Below are positions 43,413 to 53,472 of a DNA stretch of 64,000 bases, in pieces. Made by a program: the position numbers and the translations under genes. Below the pieces are notes generated by a model. It was not told the origin of the DNA. It saw only the letters and a list, made by a program, of their open reading frames with translations, and searched no databases. This DNA comes from Bidens hawaiensis. Lineage: Eukaryota; Streptophyta; Magnoliopsida; Asterales; Asteraceae. The stretch is from the NCBI GenBank assembly GCA_021521415.1, contig JAIQDT010008993.1:1-64000 (forward strand), written 5' to 3'. Position 1 is the stretch's first letter, and every line of letters begins with the position of its first letter.

Positions 43413-44414
43413 TGAAGAGGTAGGTCCCAGCAGAGCCCAGTTGGACCCGCAAGACTCACCTTCAAAAGAGACGTCTGCGCAGAAACCAACTGGATACGCA
43501 GGACCCACCATGCTCAGAGACGTGACGTCCTTACGCGCAGTACGCAAGCTGTTCCCGCAGGAAATGCCTCCCAATGGTGAAGTACTCTGCCTGTTCCCGC
43601 AGCTGCGGATACAAGCCATCAGGGAAGGCCACCCGCGCAGCAAGGCTACACGCACAAGGCACTTAGCTCTCAATCATTCAGTTGTCACCTGAAGGAATGA
43701 GCAAAGCCGGGAACAATCCCGCACAAAGGCGGGAGGGGGAATACTCCCGCCCAACTAAGCCAGTCCGTACGATACGGGAAGATCTTCTGTACTGTACCTG
43801 ACGAGGTATGGGCAAAAGATCTGACCAAAGATACGACAACTTATTGACAACAGTATGGCGAGCAGCATGCTCTTGTACTGTATGTCACTATTAGCCGCTG
43901 CCTACTCACCAACTCCTGTCATACCACGTGCATAGCCGGCAGTTGGTGGAAAAGGAATAGTACACAGCAGGCCTGGTCACTATCAGCCGCTGCCTACCCA
44001 CCAACTACCAGCAGGGCACGTGCGTAGGCCACAGTTGGTAGAACAGGAACACTATTCAGCCGGCCACACCTCCTTGGAAACCTACCTTCGGCTATAAATA
44101 CCCCAAATGGTATGATTATCTCATATTATCATATTATCATCATATACTATCTCGTATTACATATTATACCTGATATCTGCTCTAGCAATCTCTTAATATA
44201 CATTTATATTTAAAGAGCAATCTAGTCTGATTCTCACGCCGGAGGGTGGTCACAAGGAGGAACCCCCCCCCCCCTTCTCAGTGACGAGCTCACGGTGTCT
44301 GTTTTGCAGGTTATCAGAAGAACCATCTTTGCCGGGTCTAACCCCTCGTGGGAAACATCTATCCAACCCCCAGGTTATCCGTAATCTGCCCGGGGTCCAG
44401 TTAGTGTTTCTTCA
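43413..44414 (+). repeat. 3' LTR of element B
   Basis: 1002 bp, ending GTTTCTTCA, followed by the target duplicate GCCAT. Its TATA box (TATAAATA at 44093-44100) points towards the FLA gene, so a read-out transcript could enter that gene in the sense direction. Confidence 0.92.
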
Positions 44415-46012
44415 GCCATGGAACATGTGTCCTGTTTATTCTTAGAACGTTACATTTAATGCAACCCGTTTCCTCAAAACAAAATATCACCTTCTAAGCC
44501 AAGCCGACAAGCCGTATAATTGTATAAACCGAACCACAATACTCCTCTTACTTTCTTCCACTCACGTGGGCCCCACTTCCAGCCTGTGTCTACTTCCTAA
44601 CTCATTAAACGACATCACCTCTTGCCGTATCATTACGTTCCATTTTGTCACAAACAAACAAACAAACAAACCACAACGTATTTTGTCACAAACCATAGAG
44701 CAAGCAACATGTGTTCCATGAACTATGATGCAGCATTCAACCTCGTACTCTTCACAATCCTTGTTACAACAACCGCATTGCCGAGTCAAACTCAGATCAA
44801 CTCCAACTCGGTCCTCGTGGCACTACTTGACTCACACTACACCGAGTTATCCGAACTCGTTGAGAAAGCCTTATTATTACAAACCTTAGAACAAGCAGTC
44901 TCACGTCACAACATCACAATACTCGCACCCGACAATGAAGCCTTGGAGAAACAAATGGATCCCGAATTCAAACGGTTCTTACTTGAACCCGGTAACATCA
45001 AGTCACTACAAAAGCTACTACTCTTCCACATCATCCCGTCCCGGGTCGGGTCATCACAAAACACTATGCACCGAAGAGGTTGAAAACCATCTCCCGTTAG
45101 TAGAAACCACTTCCGGTGTGAAGTCAATAGCCGGTGTATCCAAACTGACCCGACCCGACGACATAACCCTACCCGACGGGCTGATCCACGGGATCGAAAG
45201 ATTATTAATCCCGCTGTCCGTACAAGAGGAGTTTAACCGGAGAAGGAGTTTGACTTCGATATCCGCTGTCTTACCGGAAGGTGCTCCGGTGGTGGATCCG
45301 ATAACCCACCGGTTGAAAAAACCGGTTCAGGTTAAACCCGGTTCACCACCGGTTTTACCGGTTTACGACGCGATGGCGCCGGGTCCGTCGTTGGCTCCGG
45401 CTCCGGCACCCGGACCTGGAGGGCCACGTCACCACTTCGACGGCGAGAGTCAGGTTAAGGATTTTATTCATACTTTATTACATTACGGTGGGTATAATGA
45501 ATTAGCGGATATATTAGTTAACCTGACGTCATTAGCGACGGAGATGGGTAGACTAGTGTCGGAGGGTTATGTTTTGACGGTGTTGGCGCCAAATGATGAG
45601 GCGATGGCTAAACTGACGACGGATCAGTTGAGTGACCCGGGTGCACCGGAGCAGATAATGTATTATCATTTGATACCGGAGTATCAGACGGAAGAGAGTA
45701 TGTATAATTCTGTACGGAGGTTTGGGAAGGTGAAGTATGATACGTTAAGGTTGCCGCACAAGGTGGTGGCGGAGGAGGCTGATGGGTCGGTTAAGTTCGG
45801 GTCGGGTGATGGGTCGGCGTATTTGTTTGACCCGGATATATATACGGATGGGAGGATATCGGTTCAAGGGATTGATGGGGTTTTGTTTCCCGTGGAGGAG
45901 ACGACGGAGAAACCGGCGAGTAAGGTGTCGACCACGGCGGCGGTTAAGGTCGTTGCTAAGCAAAGACGAGGTTAGTTTTTAACGTTAATTTAGTCAAATT
46001 GTTGGTAATTTA

Positions 46013-46175
46013 CAAATTAAATTAATATGCTAACGGTAAGAATCAAGTGGTATATTTACAATTAGTGTAATTGTGTAATTACATTTTAACGTAATTACAC
46101 TATGCTATAATTATACTATGTTGTATATATAGTTACACTACTTGATTTTCACAGTTAGCACGTTAATTTAATTTG
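46013..46175. mobile_element. MITE in the FLA intron
   Basis: 163 bp with inverted ends CAAATTAAATTAATATGC and GCACGTTAATTTAATTTG. TAAGAATCAAGT and ACTTGATTTTCA continue the pairing inward. A related copy lies at 61057-61209. Flanking TA dinucleotides could be a target duplication, but this is uncertain. Confidence 0.7.
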
Positions 46176-46580
46176 TATTTAATCCAACTATAGATTCACC
46201 GGAACTGTGGTGATATTTTTAAGTGACGGTGGTACACGGTATAACTTTAGGGTGGGCTGGTGGGTCACATCACTCACATACCATTATTCCTCTACCCCTT
46301 TGGAAGTGCAATTGTCATAAGTCATAACACAAGGCATATTCTTTTTAAGGGGATAATGACCAAAATGTTCGTATTTGAGCGTTCAGTGTTAACGGAATGT
46401 TCATTTTATTGGTTAATTTCCAAAATGTTCACTCTAAAACGAGATTTTTAATCATTACTCGACGAGATTTTTAACCAACCAGATTCTGTCATGCGTTATA
46501 AAATTGCCGGGTCGCTGGTTTTAAAAAAAATCATCAAAGATCACATGATTATTTAGGCGTCCAATGAGATTATTTTGGCT

Positions 46581-46970
46581 CAGGGCCGGCTCTGAAAAGA
46601 CGAAATTTTTTTTGTGCCAAAGGCGAAAATTTTTTTGGGCATTAAGTAAAAGGAGCATTTTTTTGGATTTAAACAAATTAATTTTAAGTGGGCTTACTTA
46701 GTTATGATTTGAGTTGTGTAAAAACTTGTGTATGAAAATAAACATAAAAATATCTCAACTAATACTTGAACCCAGAACCTCTTGGTTAGATGTCATGCCC
46801 CTTTGCCACTAGACCAAGCTGGTGGTTATGAAATTATGTTGAAACATTGATTATACATAAATTTTTTCATAAAAATACATATAATTTTTTCAAAAAAAAA
46901 TAATTTCGGGCCTAGCGGGTGTCGGGCCTGTGGCCGTCGACTACCCGGCCACACCCCTAGGCTGGCCCTG
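46581..46970. mobile_element. hAT element in the FLA intron with tRNA-like segment
   Basis: 390 bp with ends CAGGGCCGGCTC and, on the complement, CAGGGCCAGCCT, and the perfect 8-bp duplication TTTTGGCT (46573-46580 and 46971-46978). On the minus strand at about 46760-46820 there is an A-box-like TGGTCTAGTGG and a B-box-like GGTTCTGGGTTCAAG, suggesting a tRNA-like module inside the element. Confidence 0.82.
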
Positions 46971-47521
46971 TTTTGGCTTCAGATGGGATCTATTTTGGCG
47001 TCCAATGATATTTATTTATTTTGAAGTCCGACGAGATTTATTTTAGATTCCCACCATGTATTTTTATGTTTCAATTCCAACGAGATTTTTTGGACAAGCG
47101 ACAAATGCTGGTAGGTTAATTATCACGTCAAGTAATGATTAAAATGCGATTAGACCGGCGAGTTTTAGGTGGGCATTACAAGAATTGGTTTATCGAAGGG
47201 ACGTTTTGGTCATCTTCCTCGTTTTACTTAAAAAGTACAACTTTTAAAGCACAAGCTACACAACTATTAATGGTAGAATCTTTATGCCCACTTTTGAGTG
47301 TAGTTAACTCATTGTCTAAAAACGTCTTGATTTTTAAGCATCTTTTAGTTTAATGGATGTTTTAACATATTAGTCCAAGAATAAAAGCATAAATACCAAA
47401 TGCACATTTATTTATTCTTGAATTAGGCAATAATAACATGTTTTTGGTAAATGCAGGGAAATTATTGGAAGTGGCATGTTCGATTGCTGGAGCATTCGGA
47501 AGTTTTACAAGTTGTAATTGA

Positions 47522-48288
47522 TATATACATATACATCTTAAATATATATTGTTATGAAAAAAAAAAGGTGGGAATTTATTTATTTGTTTATGTAAAAAGG
47601 TGGCAGTTAAAAAGGAATAATTTGATTAATTAAATATTATTTAAATTGGCAGTTTATTTTTTAGGAAAACTGTGTGGAAAATAGGACATAAAGGGAAACG
47701 AATGGTGCAGTTTGGCATTGAAGCAAGTTTTCCCAGAGAATCAGATCCCTTCACATGAGAACAAACAAAACAAAACAACCTTTCTTATTTTATTATTTTT
47801 TTACAATAATTTTCATAATTTTATTTGTTAATGGTGTTGTATAAATACTGTAATTAGTAAAAAAAGGTGATTTTTTCTTTTATGTAGATACGTTTGATTT
47901 TTTTGCAGAAATTGTATTTGCCCAAACCTGCAAAATCTTGTGGCACAATTATTTTCCATAAGGAAGATTTGAGTTTGATTTTTTTTATATTAAATAATTC
48001 ATAAATTGACACTTTTTATTCTAAAGTCTAAACTAATTAATATATTTTATAAAAAAGAAATTTAAAAAAGATTTCTTTTTTGTTAGGTGGCCATTACCAA
48101 TAATATTAACCAATACTTTTGTTTTTAGTTTAAATAATAAATAAATAGTATTGAATTTAGTTGGACCATATAGAAAATAGGTGTCGGTGGTATGAATTAT
48201 TGAAACCCATAGTAGAATTATTACTACCTTTATTAGTTAATTGTGAAATTTCTTGCTAAAAGCTTGAAACAAGTTGTGACACAAGATC
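47522..48288. other. FLA 3' flank, AT-rich
   Basis: No further gene. Its first part presumably includes the FLA 3' UTR. It ends at GCCTC (48289-48293), the left target duplicate of element C. Confidence 0.6.
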
Positions 48289-48293
48289 GCCTC

Positions 48294-49330
48294 TGAAGAA
48301 ACGTGGATCTACTCACTGGTAGCAGATCTACTTTTCTCGGGTGTGATTATACTATTTCACCGATGGTTCTTCTGGATCTGTGTTCTTCCACCTACAAAAT
48401 GAACAGCGCCGTTACTTACCCCTCAGAAAGGGACAGAGGGGTCCTCTTTGGGGTAACCCTCCGGCGTGAGAATCAGTATATTGTGGAGAAGATGATAATG
48501 TGTGAGTAAGTGAATCTCAAGAGTATTGCTTAATAGCTGAATACCCTCTGATTGTGAGACTGTGTGTTTGTATGTAACTGACTGTGAGTGAATGTAATTC
48601 AATGTGATTGAATGTGATATCACTGCCTGTAACTGTCAATGATTGAGTATGAATCTGTCATCAAAGTGGAGTTGATGCTGTATTTATAGTGCTAGGGTTT
48701 CCACTGGTTGGGCTCAACCTCGTTGGCCTCCTCCAATCGCACTGCGCCACGTGTCCTCTGGGACACCTGGCGCTTTCTCGTTGGTTGTAATCACGTGGTA
48801 GCACATGTGTCATGCTGGGTTGTCGACCTTTCATTTGGCAGCTGTCAACATCAGCATATTCTTACTCCTTAAAAAGATGCCTTCTGGAAGGTTGTCTGAC
48901 GTGTACAATCAAGGTTGCCCTAATCCTGATTTGGATAAGGACGAGGTCGATTATGTGCATGTGTGATATGCGCCAATCCTGAGGATGCGCGAGGTCTTCT
49001 CTTTATTCTCACGCGCAGATATTTCATGCGCAGATGTGATATGCACGAGCATGTGATATGCGCCACGCGCTGATGCGCCGCGCGCATATGTGATGCGCTA
49101 GCATATGTGTGCCTGGGCAGATGTGGTATGCACGAGCATGTGATATGCGCCGCGCGCTGATGCGCCGCGCGCACATGTGATGCGCGAGCATATGTGTGCC
49201 TGGGCATATGATGCCTGAGCATGTTTTGTATGCGCTATGCGCATAGGTTTTGGCTTTGTGCCTTCATAATGTCTTTATCTTGTGGGTTGACCCGCCTTGC
49301 TCGGTGTTGAGGCGGGTACATACCTCTTCA
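48294..49330 (-). repeat. 3' LTR of element C
   Basis: 1037 bp. The minus-strand TATA box CTATAAATA lies at 48681-48689. G-box cores occur (CCACGTGTCC near 48753, ATCACGTGG near 48792). A CG-rich stretch at 49020-49230 repeats GATATGCGCC, GCTGATGCGCCGCGCGC and GCATATGTGTGCCTGGGCA. Confidence 0.93.
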
Positions 49331-49343
49331 AGCCCCCCCAGTC
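49331..49343 (-). other. Polypurine tract of element C
   Basis: On the minus strand this reads GACTGGGGGGGCT, directly before the 3' LTR start TGAAGAGG. Confidence 0.8.
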
Positions 49344-49562
49344 AAATGTGTCTCTTATCTCGCGCGAGCGCGGTAAGATAGATATTAGACTTACTGATTT
49401 GGCCTGTTAAAGGGGTTTTGTCGTTTTCTTGGTTGTTTCCATCGTTGCGCGAAGTTCTATCCATTTGGTTGAAAACGAATCGTCTGTGTACGTGACGGTT
49501 GCTGACGTGGGTCAGTGATGGAGACGTGTCAGACATTTCGTGTGCTCGAGGTGCAACAGTTG

Positions 49563-49748
49563 CCTTTCGTGTCCCCTCACATGCTGTCAGGGACACGTGT
49601 CGCGCTCGCGTTGGTCCGTTCCTGCGAGTGGGGGCACGTGAACTCTGGCAGCAGCCGTATAGTTTCCTTTCATGTCTCCTCACACAGTGTCAGGGACACG
49701 TGTGACGCTCGCATTGGCCAAGACCTGCGAGTGGGGGCGCGTGAAGTC
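49563..49748 (+). repeat. Tandem duplication in the antisense promoter of element C
   Basis: Two units of about 103 bp start CCTTTC at 49563 and 49666. Each contains GTCAGGGACACGTGT, GCTCGC, CCTGCGAGTGGGGGC and CGTGAA. The units bring several ACGT cores (GACACGTGTC, GGCACGTGAA) just upstream of the antisense TATA box. Confidence 0.8.
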
Positions 49749-49780
49749 CGTTCAGCATCAAAATTTCTCTCTCCTGGGCC

Positions 49781-49787
49781 TATAAAA
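49781..49787 (+). promoter_or_regulatory. TATA box of element C antisense gene
   Basis: TATAAAA in the context GGCCTATAAAAGCC, 135 bp before the ATG at 49922. Spacing and neighbourhood match the TATA boxes of A and B. Confidence 0.68.
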
Positions 49788-49921
49788 GCCAGCCCTTAGA
49801 GTTTTTATCCTTCACCTTCTTGCTTATTCTTCTAAGCTTTTCTTTCTTTGTTTTCTGATTATCCTTTTTTCTGCTTCCCAAATATTTGTTCTTCAGAAGT
49901 TTCCGTTTGATTTTCAGTTGT

Positions 49922-52900
49922 ATGTCTGATTGTTCGGACTCCTCAAACCCGTCGATCACCTCAATCGTTTCTCGAAAACGCCGCGTGAAATCCGTAGTGA
50001 TGTCGACGTTGAAGAAGAAAGGCAAGGGGAAGAAGGTTGCTGAGGGCTCATCGGAGGAGGTAAGGAGGACCAAGGTGGTGAGGAGGTGGAATGAAATCCC
50101 CTGCAAATTGAGGCAGGCTGATCTTGACAGCCTTATCGCCTCTCAGGGCTTTCCCACCCTGTTTGGCTGCATGTTGCCTGGGGCCGGGCAAACGGCGGCG
50201 GACCCGCCTGCCGGCTATATATCCCTATATAGCCACTTTTTCACCCACTGCAACCTTCGTCTCCCGATGACAAGGTTTGTGGGTGCACTGCTGAAGTTCT
50301 ATGGGATTCATATATCCCAAGTCCATCCGTTTGGACTCGTGCGCGTGACTCACTTTGAGTTCATGTGCAAATCCCAGCGCGAGGAGCCCACTCCTCGGCG
50401 CTTTCAGTATTTTTACAAGCCCAAGATCCAAGACAATTGGTTCTCTTTTATTCCTCGCAGTCAGAAGGTGAAGTGCTCCACTGTTTCATTCAAGAGCCTT
50501 CATGACTGGTCTGAGAGGTTCTTTTACATAAGGGCTGGTGTAATCCCCATCCGCATGACGATGCGCGCGATCGATTCTGCGCCCGCGGATGCGGATGTTA
50601 TTAAGAACCCAACCGGCGCCTGGGTTAAGAAACTGACCGCCGAACCATCCCCCGCCAAGAGCATTCGCGAGGAGGCGCTGGTGGGGGTCGGCATGAGTAA
50701 GTTGTGGGCTGACAGCGCGCTTGAGCCCGTTATCCAAGTCGACGGGTTGTGTAAGTTTATTTCATTGCTTTATTTCTTTTTCTGCGCGAACATAATTCTT
50801 TTGCTGATATCACTTGACTTGTTTTTGCGCAGTCACCAAGGATTATATCCACGCCGCTTATGATGATCAAGTGGAGGGTGGCTCCGTCCCGCTTGGCGCT
50901 GGGGAGGTTGGTTTCCCAGATCGCTTCGCTGACATGTTCATCCCAGTGGATCTGGAATTTGACTTTGATAGTGACGCGCCTGGTAAGCCTTCGCACTTAT
51001 GCTTATTCCTTTAGAATTCCAAAGTTTATTAACAGTTGTGTTGCTTGTATTTGCAGATGCGCTCGAAAACTACGAGCTGGAGCTCGCGGAGGAGGAGGAG
51101 GAGGAAGAGGAGGCGCCCCTACTAAAACGCAAAGCTAAGGGGAAATCTGGCGCAGGGGCCAGTAAGAAACAGAAGAAAGATGACACCCCTGTCGCTCATC
51201 CCCATGCTCAAACGAAGGGACCTAAGGAAACCCAGGTGTTTACCACCAAGGTTTCTTTAGCTTCCCTGCCTGTGAGAGTGGGCAGACCTCCTGTCCACTT
51301 GAGGTATGGTGGCGTCACCTCCTCCGTTCGCGCGGCTGAAGAGAGAAGCAGTGCCGCGCCTGCAACAGGTATACTTTGCTTATCTTCTTCTGATTGAATT
51401 GTTATTAAACCTTTGCTCCTTTGAATGTTTGCAGGACCGGCGACGGTCGCAGATCAGCCGCAGGCGCCACAAGGTGCTGAGGCTGCGCCGGGGGCTGCTT
51501 CGGAGTCCCCTGTTCTACCCTCTGAAAAGGGTAGAATGAACTTTATGGCGATGTTCGCCGCGCGAACAGAATTGCGCCAAGGTATGTTTTGCACATTTGT
51601 CTTCTGAATTTTTCTTTTGGATTCAGTCATAAACCATTTTTCCTTGTTGATTTGTTCATAGGAGTTGCAGCTGGCGCACAAGTTGCTGGTGACACTCCTG
51701 GCGCCGTTGCAGGCGCCGCTGGTTCTGCTCCTGCTCCTGCTAGTGCTGAGTCTCCCCTTATTGGGATTACCAAGGAGCAGGAAACCGTATTGCGCGCCGA
51801 ATTGGCGGCGTCGAGACCTCCCTCGCCTCCTCCTACACGCAGCCCTCCCCGCGAGACTGGTTTGGAGCCCTCCAGGTCGCAGGAGAAGAGGCCTATTGAA
51901 GAAGATGAGGAGGATGAGGGGGCTCAAGCTGAAGACTCCTTGGGAGACCGCGCCAGCCCTGCGATGCCACAAGAGTTCGCAGCGCAAACTTCTGGTGGGG
52001 CTGGCGCTGACTTTTCTGCTTCATCCCCGCAGGTATGTTTTAATTTGTTGCTCCGCTGCGCGTACCTCCATATAAGTATGTTTTATGACTTAGAACATTT
52101 CTTGTGTTTTGCAGGGAAGTGACCACGTTTACCGCCCGAGATGGAATATTAATGAAGACAGTTCCTTCCAATCCATGGGCGTATGCGAGGACTTCTGGGC
52201 TCATGCCGTGCCTCCTACTGAAAGGAGGTATCAGGAGGAGCGCACCCGCGCGGACTTGCTGAATGACCATATTTTCGCTGGGTCGGCTTTCTTTGCTGCC
52301 TCCCAGGAGCTTCGTCGTGATTATATTAAAGTACGCGATGCTCTTGTGGAAGCCCAGCGAGAGGCTAAGGTGGCCGCCTGGAACCTTTCTGATGCTCGCG
52401 CACGAGCTGAGAAACTCCAGGCGGAGCTCAGCGAAAACCGAGCAAGTGCCAACACCGCCTTTATTAAGCGCGGGCATGAGCTCCAAGCTGCGCGGGAGAA
52501 GCAGCAGGTGGCGGAGGCCGAAGTTGCCAAGTACGCGCGGAGAGTGCGTGTCTTGGAACAACAGGCGGAGGCGCGTGACCAAGCTATCGTCCAGAGTATC
52601 ACTGAGAAATCATCACTGGAGAGCGAGGTTGCGCGCCTGAAGAAGGAGTTGGCGGTCTCGCAGGCCGATAGAGATGAGGCCTTGGCGACGGCAGCGTCCA
52701 GCCAGGAAGCACTTGATGCTGCGCAGGCTGAGAAAGAAAAAATTTTGGCGGCAGCAGCGTCTGATAAAGAGGAGCTAAAAAAGACCAAGGAAACTGTTGA
52801 GTTATTAAACTCCCAAGTTCCTGCCCTCGAGACGTCTGTTGCTGGCCTCGCGCAGGATCGCCAATGGCTGGTGTCACAGGGCATGACTCGTTGCGCTTTG

Positions 52901-53472
52901 GCGATGAAATATTCTGCCGAGTTTCAGGCCCTTGTGATGGACTGCAATGCTGCCGCGCGCTTGGTGGGTCGAGCTGAAGGGTTTACGGATGGGTATGAAT
53001 ATGGCATGTTGAAAAAGAACCCATCCGAGTACCCTTACAAGAGCGACGCGGCCTGCGCGGACATGGCCGCGGTGGGGGAGAAATATATGAATACTCCCAT
53101 CCCCATCCTTATGCAGGTACCTTGACCTTAATGAGTTTTACTTGATTAATTTTCCAAGTGTTTTGTACTCAATACTTTTCTAATGATTTGCAGATAGCTG
53201 CGCTTGCTGACCAGCCCGATCTCGGCGCGCTAAAGAAGTTGCTCGATGAATGCGAGAGGGCTGGTAGCGATGATGGTGGCGCGGGGGATGTTGCCCCTGC
53301 CAGCGGCTCTGGCGCTGCGAAAGAACCTGCTCCTGACACCGTCGTGATAGAAGACTCCAATGAGGAGGAAGAACTTGACTATGGTCAGTTCGGAGATGAG
53401 GAGCGGGCCGCGCCAGATGCTGAGGGAGATGATGAGGGTGATGAAGCGGCTGACGTCGACGTGGAGACTTGA
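49922..53472 (+). CDS. Antisense gene of element C, seven exons, about 1029 residues, gypsy-type 'transposase' domain plus coiled coil
   Basis: Predicted exons: 49922-50750, 50833-50982, 51057-51368, 51435-51581, 51662-52032, 52115-53116 and 53194-53472. All introns are 66-82 bp with GT...AG ends (GTAAGT, GTAAGC, GTATAC, GTATGT, GTATGT, GTACCT), and the joined frame stays open to the TGA. Exon 1 (MSDCSDSSNPS) has a basic N-terminus and the PF04195-type domain (NLRLPMTRFVGALLKFYGIH, HDWSERFFYIRAGVIPI, GVGMSKLWADS). Exon 3 has an acidic run then Lys-rich sequence. Exon 6 is a long coiled coil (REAKVAAWNLSDARARAEKL). The C-terminus is acidic. Charged segments suggest a nuclear protein, but the function is unknown. 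Confidence 0.82.

Larger units (their letters stand above)
35224..44414 (+). mobile_element. Tat-lineage LTR retrotransposon B, non-autonomous, sister of A
   Basis: A 9191-bp element with LTRs of 1001 and 1002 bp and the target duplication GCCAT (35219-35223 and 44415-44419). The layout is the same as in A: LTR, PBS, gag, TR1 repeats, antisense gene, TR2 repeats, hairpin, PPT and LTR. Protease, RT, RNase H and integrase are absent. Roughly ten differences separate the LTRs, so it is slightly older than A. Its 3' end lies 295 bp before the ATG of the FLA gene, in the same direction. Confidence 0.93.
45971..47456 (+). other. Intron of the FLA gene
   Basis: Donor GTTAGT after CAAAGACGAG; acceptor AAATGCAG before GGAAATTATTGG. 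The join completes a Gly codon and yields KLLEVACSIAGAFGS, matching the conserved C-terminus I know for FLA15-18 proteins. The 1486-bp intron contains a MITE and a hAT element. Confidence 0.8.
44709..47521 (+). pseudogene. Fasciclin-like arabinogalactan protein (FLA15-18 type), frameshifted copy
   Basis: Exon 1 is 44709-45970 and exon 2 is 47457-47521. The protein begins with a signal peptide (hydrophobic residues of about 9-24). Fasciclin domain 1 follows (VALLDSHYTELSELVEKALLLQ, HNITILAPDNEALE, LLFHIIPSRVGS), then GIERLLIP and VLPEGAPVVDP. Next come an AGP-type PSLAPAPAPGPGG block and fasciclin domain 2 (KDFIHTLLHYGGYNELADIL, GYVLTVLAPNDEAMAKL, YYHLIPEYQTEESMYNSVRRFG, YLFDPDIYTDGRISVQGIDGVLF). 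No GPI signal is visible, as in this subgroup. At 45050/45051 a short segment is missing compared with the family, and the frame shifts to a stop at 45081-45083. Members act at the cell surface or wall. The copy may be a pseudogene or an assembly error may be involved. Confidence 0.85.

Noticed and set aside
43102..43692. A 196-codon plus-strand frame crossing the PPT and 3' LTR of element B
   Set aside because: It runs from the hairpin region across the PPT into the LTR. Element A is broken in the same region, so it is not a conserved gene.
44622..44708. An upstream ATG extending the FLA protein
   Set aside because: It would put a Lys/Gln/Thr-rich stretch ahead of the signal peptide. The ATG at 44709 gives a normal secretion signal.
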